From contig DBTR01000079.1 in NCBI GenBank assembly GCA_002307145.1, positions 12,531-32,403 on the forward strand: a stretch of DNA of 19,873 nt, given 5' to 3'. The DNA is from Rhodospirillum sp. UBA1311. GTDB lineage: Bacteria > Pseudomonadota > Alphaproteobacteria > Rhodospirillales > Rhodospirillaceae. Of the stretch, positions 16,097 to 19,873 are shown one piece after another. Numbering within the stretch: position 1 is the first letter of the stretch; every line of letters starts with the position of its first letter. The translations under genes and the position numbers were made by a program. The notes beneath the pieces are model-generated. The model was given only the letters and a program-made list of their open reading frames with translations, did no database searches and was not told the origin of the DNA.

Positions 16097-17168
16097 AGAC
16101 AAGCTCGAACAAGTCCTGCGCCGTCATCAGGAGGCCACCGGGCGTCTCGCCACCGATAGCCGGATGGACACAGCGACGATGACCGCGCTGTCGCGCGAGG
16201 TCGCCGAACTCGGCCCGCTCGTCGAACTGATCGAGGCGTGGAAGAAAACCCGCGCCGATCTGGTGGAAGCCGAGGCGATGGCCCGCGACGGCGCCGCCGA
16301 CCCCGACCTGCGCGAGCTCGCGCAGGAGGAGTTCGACGACTGCAAGCGCCGCCTCCCCGAGATCGAGGCAGCGATGCGCCTCGCTCTCCTGCCCAAGGAC
16401 GCCGACGACGCCCGCAACGCGATCCTCGAAGTCCGTGCCGGCACCGGCGGCGAGGAAGCCGCGCTGTTCGCTGCCGACCTGTTCCGGATGTACCAGCGCT
16501 ACGCGACCCTGCGCGGCTGGCGCATGGAAATCATGGACCTCAACGAAACCGGCATCGGCGGGATCAAGGAAGTCGTCGCCTCGATCGCCGGAACCGGCGT
16601 GTTCGCGCGGCTGAAGTTCGAATCCGGCGTCCATCGCGTCCAGCGCGTGCCCGCCACCGAGGCCGGCGGCCGCATCCATACCTCCGCCGCTACCGTCGCG
16701 GTGCTGCCCGAGGTCGAGGATGTCGACATCGAGATCAAGGATGGCGATCTCCGCATCGACACCTACCGCTCGCAAGGCGCGGGCGGCCAGCACGTCAACA
16801 CCACGGATTCCGCCGTCCGCATCACCCATCTGCCCTCCGGCGTGGTGGTGCAGTGCCAGGACGAGCGCTCCCAGATCAAGAACCGGGCGAAGGCGATGAA
16901 ACACCTCCGCGCCCGGCTCTACGAACACGCCCGCGCGGAAAAGGACCAGTCGCGCGCCGCCGACCGACGTTCCCAAGTCGGCTCGGGCGACCGCTCGGAA
17001 CGCATCCGTACCTACAACTTCCCGCAAGGGCGCGTCACCGACCACCGCATCAACCTCACCCTCTACAAGATCGACCAGATCGTCGACGGCTCCGCCCTCG
17101 ACGACGTCATCGACCCCCTGATCGCCGAGGACCAGGCCGCGCGGCTTGCCGACCTGGAGGCGCTGTGA
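16086..17168 (+). CDS. prfA: Peptide chain release factor 1
   Basis: Ends translation at UAA and UAG. The 360-residue length equals that of typical RF1. The stop-codon-reading tripeptide is Pro189-Ala-Thr191 in RVPATEAGGRIHTS. The peptidyl-hydrolysis motif GGQ is at 233-235 in GAGGQHVNTTDSAVR, and Gln235 is the residue methylated by PrmC, encoded next. Presence of PAT rather than SPF separates it from RF2. The chosen start is the GTG reading MAFEDKLEQVLRR, inside the hisS 3' end. An upstream in-frame start at 16020 would add 22 residues lying entirely over hisS and is not needed. Confidence 0.96.
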   Translation: MAFEDKLEQVLRRHQEATGRLATDSRMDTATMTALSREVAELGPLVELIEAWKKTRADLVEAEAMARDGAADPDLRELAQEEFDDCKRRLPEIEAAMRLALLPKDADDARNAILEVRAGTGGEEAALFAADLFRMYQRYATLRGWRMEIMDLNETGIGGIKEVVASIAGTGVFARLKFESGVHRVQRVPATEAGGRIHTSAATVAVLPEVEDVDIEIKDGDLRIDTYRSQGAGGQHVNTTDSAVRITHLPSGVVVQCQDERSQIKNRAKAMKHLRARLYEHARAEKDQSRAADRRSQVGSGDRSERIRTYNFPQGRVTDHRINLTLYKIDQIVDGSALDDVIDPLIAEDQAARLADLEAL

Positions 17169-17186
17169 TCGGGGCAGGGGAAGGCC

Positions 17187-17363
17187 GGGGCTCCGCCCCT
17201 GGACCCCGCCAAGGGCCGAGGGCCCTTGGAACCCGTTACTGGTTTTTCCGCGTAGCGGGATCATCCCTTCTCGGCGATGCGAAGACCGATTGCGCTTCGC
17301 GCGAAAACCAGAGGGGAGGTCCGGAAGGACGAGTCCCTCCGGCGGGGCGCGGGGCGAAGCCCC
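17187..17363. repeat. Hairpin-rich intergenic element with imperfect terminal inverted repeats (MITE/REP-like)
   Basis: The 216-bp gap between prfA and prmC is far longer than others in this operon. Its ends match in inverted orientation: 17187-17210 and the reverse complement of 17341-17363 align with only a few differences, both beginning GGGGCTYCGCCCC and ending CCCCGCC. Each end folds on itself: GGGGC/GCCCC around TCC (17187-17199) and a 7-bp stem around GAA (17349-17365). Inside lie a perfect 9-bp stem CCAAGGGCC-GAG-GGCCCTTGG (17209-17229), CTGGTTTT (17239-17246) facing AAAACCAG (17304-17311), and GTCC-GGAA-GGAC (17319-17330) within a GAGGG/CCCTC stem. No coding frame is supported. It resembles GC-rich palindromic repeats I recall as dispersed in Rhodospirillales genomes; copy number is unchecked. 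No target duplication is evident. Confidence 0.6.
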
Positions 17364-17384
17364 GCATCCTTGGAGCGACGCACC

Positions 17385-18248
17385 ATGACTGATCTCGGCC
17401 AAATCCTCGCGGCCTCCGCCGCGCGCCTGCGCGATGCGGGCGTGGAGGGGGCGCGGCGGGATGCCCGGCTGTTGATCGGGCATGTGCTCGGCATCGGGCA
17501 GGCCGAGATGGTGGCGCGGCCGGAGCGGGTGTTGCAGGCGGGCGAGATTGCGGCGGTGGAGGCGGCGATCGCGCGGCGCGCGGCGCGTGAGCCGGTGTCG
17601 CGGATTTTGGGCAGCCGGGAGTTTTATGGGCTCGCGTTCGGGCTGGGGACGGAGACTTTGGACCCGCGTCCGGATTCCGAGACGTTGGTGGAGGCTGCCC
17701 TGGCGGCGATCGCGGGGCGGGACTCGCCCCGGGTTTTGGATCTCGGCACCGGCACCGGCTGCTTGCTGCTGGCGGTATTGGCGGAACGAAGCGACGCGTC
17801 GGGCGTTGGGGTGGATGCGGCGGAAGGTGCCGTGAGGGTGGCGGCCGCCAACGCGGAAGCGTTGGGGATGACGTCGCGCGCGACGTTCCTGCGGCGCGAT
17901 TGGACCTCGCCCGGCTGGCGCGACGATCTTGGGCGGTTTGACCTGATCCTTGCCAATCCACCCTATATTCCCGATGCCGACATCGCGGGCCTGGAACCCG
18001 AGGTGCGGGAGTTCGAGCCGCTGCGGGCACTTGCGGGCGGTTCGGACGGCCTCGATCCCTATCGCGTGCTGGTTCCGCAACTTCCGGCCATGCTTGTGCC
18101 GGGCGGCGTCGCGGGGTTCGAGTTCGGCATCGGCCAGGAGGCCGCCGTGACCGCGTTGTTCGCCGTCGCCGGCCTCGAAGTGACCGCCATGCCGAGAGAT
18201 TTGGGTGGCGTCATCCGCTGTGTGATCGGCGTTGCGTCAATTCCATAA
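17385..18248 (+). CDS. prmC: Peptide chain release factor N5-glutamine methyltransferase
   Basis: Methylates the GGQ glutamine of release factors RF1 and RF2 using SAM, improving termination. A 287-residue protein with an N-terminal helical substrate-binding region, motif I VLDLGTGTGC (Asp119 to about 126) and the active-site NPPYIP at 191-196. DPRPDSETLVE, where the second motif before the Rossmann fold sits, is also standard for PrmC/HemK. The ATG at 17385 has GGAG about 9 bases upstream; frame extension to 17277 runs over the intergenic repeat and is not supported. Codon choice differs from its neighbours: leucine TTG is used repeatedly, against mostly CTC/CTG in hisS and prfA. Confidence 0.94.
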   Translation: MTDLGQILAASAARLRDAGVEGARRDARLLIGHVLGIGQAEMVARPERVLQAGEIAAVEAAIARRAAREPVSRILGSREFYGLAFGLGTETLDPRPDSETLVEAALAAIAGRDSPRVLDLGTGTGCLLLAVLAERSDASGVGVDAAEGAVRVAAANAEALGMTSRATFLRRDWTSPGWRDDLGRFDLILANPPYIPDADIAGLEPEVREFEPLRALAGGSDGLDPYRVLVPQLPAMLVPGGVAGFEFGIGQEAAVTALFAVAGLEVTAMPRDLGGVIRCVIGVASIP

Positions 18249-18275
18249 AAAACCATGGGGAAACGAAAAAATCGG

Positions 18276-18304
18276 TTGGAAAGCCGGTGTAGAGCGGCTA
18301 CGTT
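18276..18304 (+). promoter_or_regulatory. Putative sigma-70 promoter after prmC
   Basis: TTGGAA (18276-18281) and TACGTT (18299-18304) are 17 bp apart, matching the consensus at four and three positions, with the important first, second and last -10 bases present. Transcription would start near 18311 and run through the hairpin region into the DUF4167 gene, giving a leader of about 330 nt, or a separate small RNA. Weak by-eye evidence. Confidence 0.3.
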
Positions 18305-18333
18305 TCCATCGTTCACGTGTGGGCGCCGTAACG

Positions 18334-18590
18334 GACGAACCTCTTCAAGGGGCGGGTTCGTCGGGTTTCGAACCGATTGGTTCGGGACTTGAGTTGATGG
18401 CGATGGGAACCGCGCGGTTCGTTGCGACCTGAACATTTTTTGCATCCGTGAAGCCGGGTTCCTTTTCGGGAATCGCACGGGGGATGGGCGTCGGAAGGCG
18501 TCGTTCCGCCGGGAAAAACCCCGGCAGGCGTGAGAGGCTGCTTGCCTCTCGGTCCGCGAAACACCGGTTTCGCGTGGCGCGCGTGCGCGC
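18334..18590 (+). other. Structured non-coding region: candidate RNA leader or small RNA
   Basis: The 391-bp gap 18249-18639 has no supported gene but many inverted repeats. The first cluster uses one motif in alternating orientation: GACGAACC (18334-18341) with GGTTCGTC (18355-18362), CGAACC-GATT-GGTTCG (18369-18384), and the 14-bp palindrome GAACCGCGCGGTTC (18407-18420). A T6 run follows at 18436-18441. The second cluster has GCCGGG/CCCGGC (18508-18525), GAGAGGC/GCCTCTC (18532-18550), CGCGAAAC-ACCG-GTTTCGCG (18555-18574) and GCGCGC-GT-GCGCGC (18577-18590). The second GGTTCG could pair with either neighbouring CGAACC, so alternative folds are possible. I do not recognise a known riboswitch or RNA family. 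The gap may equally hold several ordinary terminator-like or REP-like hairpins. Confidence 0.35.
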
Positions 18591-18639
18591 GACAAGGCCC
18601 TGGCCCATTGTTTTCATTTTACGCGGTTAGTTTATCGAC

Positions 18640-19152
18640 ATGAAACAGCATTCATCACAGAACCCGAACCAGAACCCGAACCAGAAGCCGCGTCCGCCGC
18701 GCGGTCGCATGCCCGGTGGGCCGCAGCGCAACAAGGGTGGCAACGGCGGCGGCGGGGGCAACGGCGGCAACGGGTCCCGCAACCAGACTTTCGACAGCAA
18801 CGGCCCGAGCATCCGCATTCGCGGCTCGGCGCATCAGGTGATGGAAAAATATCTGGCGCTCGCCCGCGATGCGGCGGGCCAGGGCGACCGGGTGCTGGCG
18901 GAGAATTATCTGCAGCACGCCGAGCATTATTTCCGCATCATCCAGAACAGCCAGCCGCGCCAGCCGCGCGTGTTGTCGCCCGCTGCTGCCGACGGCGCGG
19001 ACGGGCCGCAGCCGGACCAGTCCGAAGACGGCGACGAGAACGAGAACGACGACGAGGCCGAGGAAGTGCAGGTCGAGGTGATCCGCCCCGCCGCGCAGGC
19101 TGCCCCGCAGGAAGCGCAGGACGTCGACGACAACGAGTCCGTCACCGCCTGA
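18640..19152 (+). CDS. DUF4167 family protein (unknown function)
   Basis: A 170-residue protein recognised as DUF4167 by its conserved core at about residues 48-106: QTFDSNGPSIRIRGSAHQV, MEKYLALARDAAGQGDR and AENYLQHAEHYFRI. This core is characteristic of alphaproteobacteria. The N-terminus (1-47) is basic and rich in Gln, Asn, Pro and Gly, with three NPNQ-like units. The C-terminus (about 120-170) is strongly acidic (EDGDENENDDEAEE). Such a basic, disordered head with a helical core would suit nucleic-acid or ribosome binding, but this is inference. The ATG is preceded by no good Shine-Dalgarno, only an AT-rich stretch. A strong terminator follows 27 bp after the stop. Confidence 0.9.
   Translation: MKQHSSQNPNQNPNQKPRPPRGRMPGGPQRNKGGNGGGGGNGGNGSRNQTFDSNGPSIRIRGSAHQVMEKYLALARDAAGQGDRVLAENYLQHAEHYFRIIQNSQPRQPRVLSPAAADGADGPQPDQSEDGDENENDDEAEEVQVEVIRPAAQAAPQEAQDVDDNESVTA
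18661..18684 (+). repeat. Two tandem 12-bp repeats within the DUF4167 gene
   Basis: The unit AACCCGAACCAG occurs twice in a row (18661-18672 and 18673-18684), encoding NPNQ-NPNQ. Each unit contains CGAACC (18665-18670, 18677-18682), the complement of the GGTTCG motif repeated in the upstream non-coding region. Confidence 0.8.
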
Positions 19153-19179
19153 GCGCGTTTGCGCGCTTCCCAGGATTGC

Positions 19180-19208
19180 GCCGCCCTTCTCCGGAAGGGC
19201 GGCTTTTT
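19180..19208 (+). terminator. Intrinsic terminator after the DUF4167 gene
   Basis: A perfect 10-bp stem, GCCGCCCTTC (19180-19189) and GAAGGGCGGC (19194-19203), with the stable loop TCCG, is followed at once by TTTTT (19204-19208). It separates the long upstream gene series from clpB. A smaller GCGCG-TTTG-CGCGC hairpin (19153-19166) directly follows the stop codon. Confidence 0.92.
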
Positions 19209-19224
19209 GTTGCCGGTTTGAGGA

Positions 19225-19254
19225 CTTGCGGCGCAGGGGTGGCGGTGTCCATAT
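19225..19254 (+). promoter_or_regulatory. Putative heat-shock (sigma-32, RpoH) promoter for clpB
   Basis: CTTGCGG (19225-19231) and GTCCATAT (19247-19254) are 15 bp apart and resemble the RpoH consensus CTTGAAA and CCCCATNT. Transcription would begin near 19261, about 64 nt before the clpB ATG. The site lies just after the DUF4167 terminator, as expected for an independently heat-induced clpB. Confidence 0.6.
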
Positions 19255-19324
19255 GGAGACACGAGACGCGGGCGTTGCCTGATTGGGGCGCTTCGCGACA
19301 GTCGCCAAGCAAGGGACGAAGACC

Positions 19325-19873
19325 ATGGACATCGAAAAATTCACCGAACGCGCGAAAGGCTTCCTCCAGGCGGCCCAGCACACTGCGATCCGCATGGATC
19401 ACCAGCAGTTTCTGCCCGAGCACCTGCTGAAGGCGCTGCTCGACGATTCTGAGGGCCTGGCCGCCAACCTGATCCGCGCCGCCCACGGCCGCCCGGAGAC
19501 CGCCAAGGCCGAGGTCGAGGCAGCGCTCGCCAAGGAGCCGAAGGTCGAGGGTGGTTCGGGCCAAGTGTACACCACGCCATCGCTGATCCGCGTGCTCGAA
19601 GGCGCGCAGGAAGCTGCGACCAAGGCCGGGGATTCCTACGTCACCGCCGAATACCTGCTGCTGACGCTGGCGCTCGCCGAGGGCACCAAGGCCGCCGCGG
19701 CGCTCAAGACCGCAGGCGTGACGCCGCAAAGCCTGAACGCCGCGATCCGCGACATGCGGAAGGGCCGCGCCGCGAATTCGCCGGGCGCCGAGGACCAGTT
19801 CGAGGCGCTGAAGAAATATACCCTCGACTTCACCGCCCGCGCGCGGGACGGCAAGCTCGATCCGGTGATCGGC
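19325..19873 (+). CDS. clpB: ATP-dependent chaperone ClpB (N-terminal part, cut by the window edge)
   Basis: ClpB is the hexameric AAA+ disaggregase that rescues aggregated proteins together with DnaK after heat stress. Only the first 183 residues are in the window: the Clp N-domain with its two related halves (about 1-145; MDIEKFTERAKGFLQAAQ, PEHLLKALL and AEYLLLTLA are typical), then the segment leading into the first ATPase domain (EALKKYTLDFTARARDGKLDPVIG). The Walker A motif would come just after the right edge. The ATG at 19325 follows an AAGGGACGAAGACC ribosome-binding region. The heat-shock-type promoter at 19225-19254 agrees with the identity. Confidence 0.97.
   Translation, partial: MDIEKFTERAKGFLQAAQHTAIRMDHQQFLPEHLLKALLDDSEGLAANLIRAAHGRPETAKAEVEAALAKEPKVEGGSGQVYTTPSLIRVLEGAQEAATKAGDSYVTAEYLLLTLALAEGTKAAAALKTAGVTPQSLNAAIRDMRKGRAANSPGAEDQFEALKKYTLDFTARARDGKLDPVIG

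Noticed and set aside
17319..17330. GTCCGGAAGGAC resembles part of the conserved signal recognition particle RNA loop.
   Set aside because: Only the GGAA-loop hairpin is shared; the adjoining conserved SRP sequence and the overall fold are absent, and it falls inside the inverted-repeat element.
17277..17384. Upstream extension of prmC by 36 codons.
   Set aside because: It reads through the hairpin-rich repeat, gives no family similarity, and the ATG at 17385 has a good Shine-Dalgarno.
18313..18617. Minus-strand open frames of 83-90 codons in the gap before the DUF4167 gene.
   Set aside because: They lie over the inverted-repeat cluster, have basic low-complexity translations and no recognised motif.
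18608..18636. TTGTTT and TTTATC 17 bp apart as a promoter for the DUF4167 gene.
   Set aside because: Transcription would start at or just inside the ATG, leaving no leader; the match is weak and probably reflects the AT-rich stretch.

Overview
The window is a high-GC stretch of chromosome from an alphaproteobacterium, most likely of the Rhodospirillales/Magnetospirillum type. This is inferred from protein character and gene order, not from a database search. The order lysC / flavin oxidoreductase / GAF-type ptsP / RodZ-like protein / ispG / hisS / prfA / prmC / DUF4167 / clpB, with ubiG divergent from lysC, is a familiar alphaproteobacterial housekeeping arrangement. No insertion sequence, prophage, CRISPR array, tRNA or rRNA was seen.

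Left part (1-2123, minus strand): a compact group of a NDUFAF5/BioC-like methyltransferase, sfsA and map. The methyltransferase and sfsA overlap by 4 bp, and map runs off the left edge. Next (2201-4581, plus strand): comF, then grxC, a nitrilase-family amidase and a DUF1178 zinc-ribbon-like protein, the last two overlapping by 4 bp. The glutaredoxin and Nit-type amidase together suggest glutathione/thiol upkeep. A membrane c-di-GMP protein (4696-6747) with a degenerate GGDEF domain and an intact EAL domain follows. Its 3' end overlaps the convergent ubiG by 39 bp.

Right part (7624-19152, plus strand): lysC makes aspartyl phosphate. An NPD-family flavin oxidoreductase overlaps the start of ptsP, the nitrogen-PTS enzyme I with a GAF sensor domain. 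A RodZ-like membrane protein, ispG (isoprenoid precursors) and hisS follow. prfA and prmC are release factor 1 and the enzyme that methylates its GGQ glutamine. Between these last two lies a 177-bp hairpin-rich element with imperfect terminal inverted repeats. prmC is followed by a 391-bp gap full of hairpins, then a DUF4167 gene of unknown function, a strong intrinsic terminator, a heat-shock (sigma-32-like) promoter and the start of clpB.

Most of the window is ordinary core genome. The least explained parts are two non-coding stretches. One is the inverted-repeat element between prfA and prmC. The other is the structured region before the DUF4167 gene, where a GGTTCG/CGAACC motif recurs in alternating orientation and recurs again inside the first codons of that gene.
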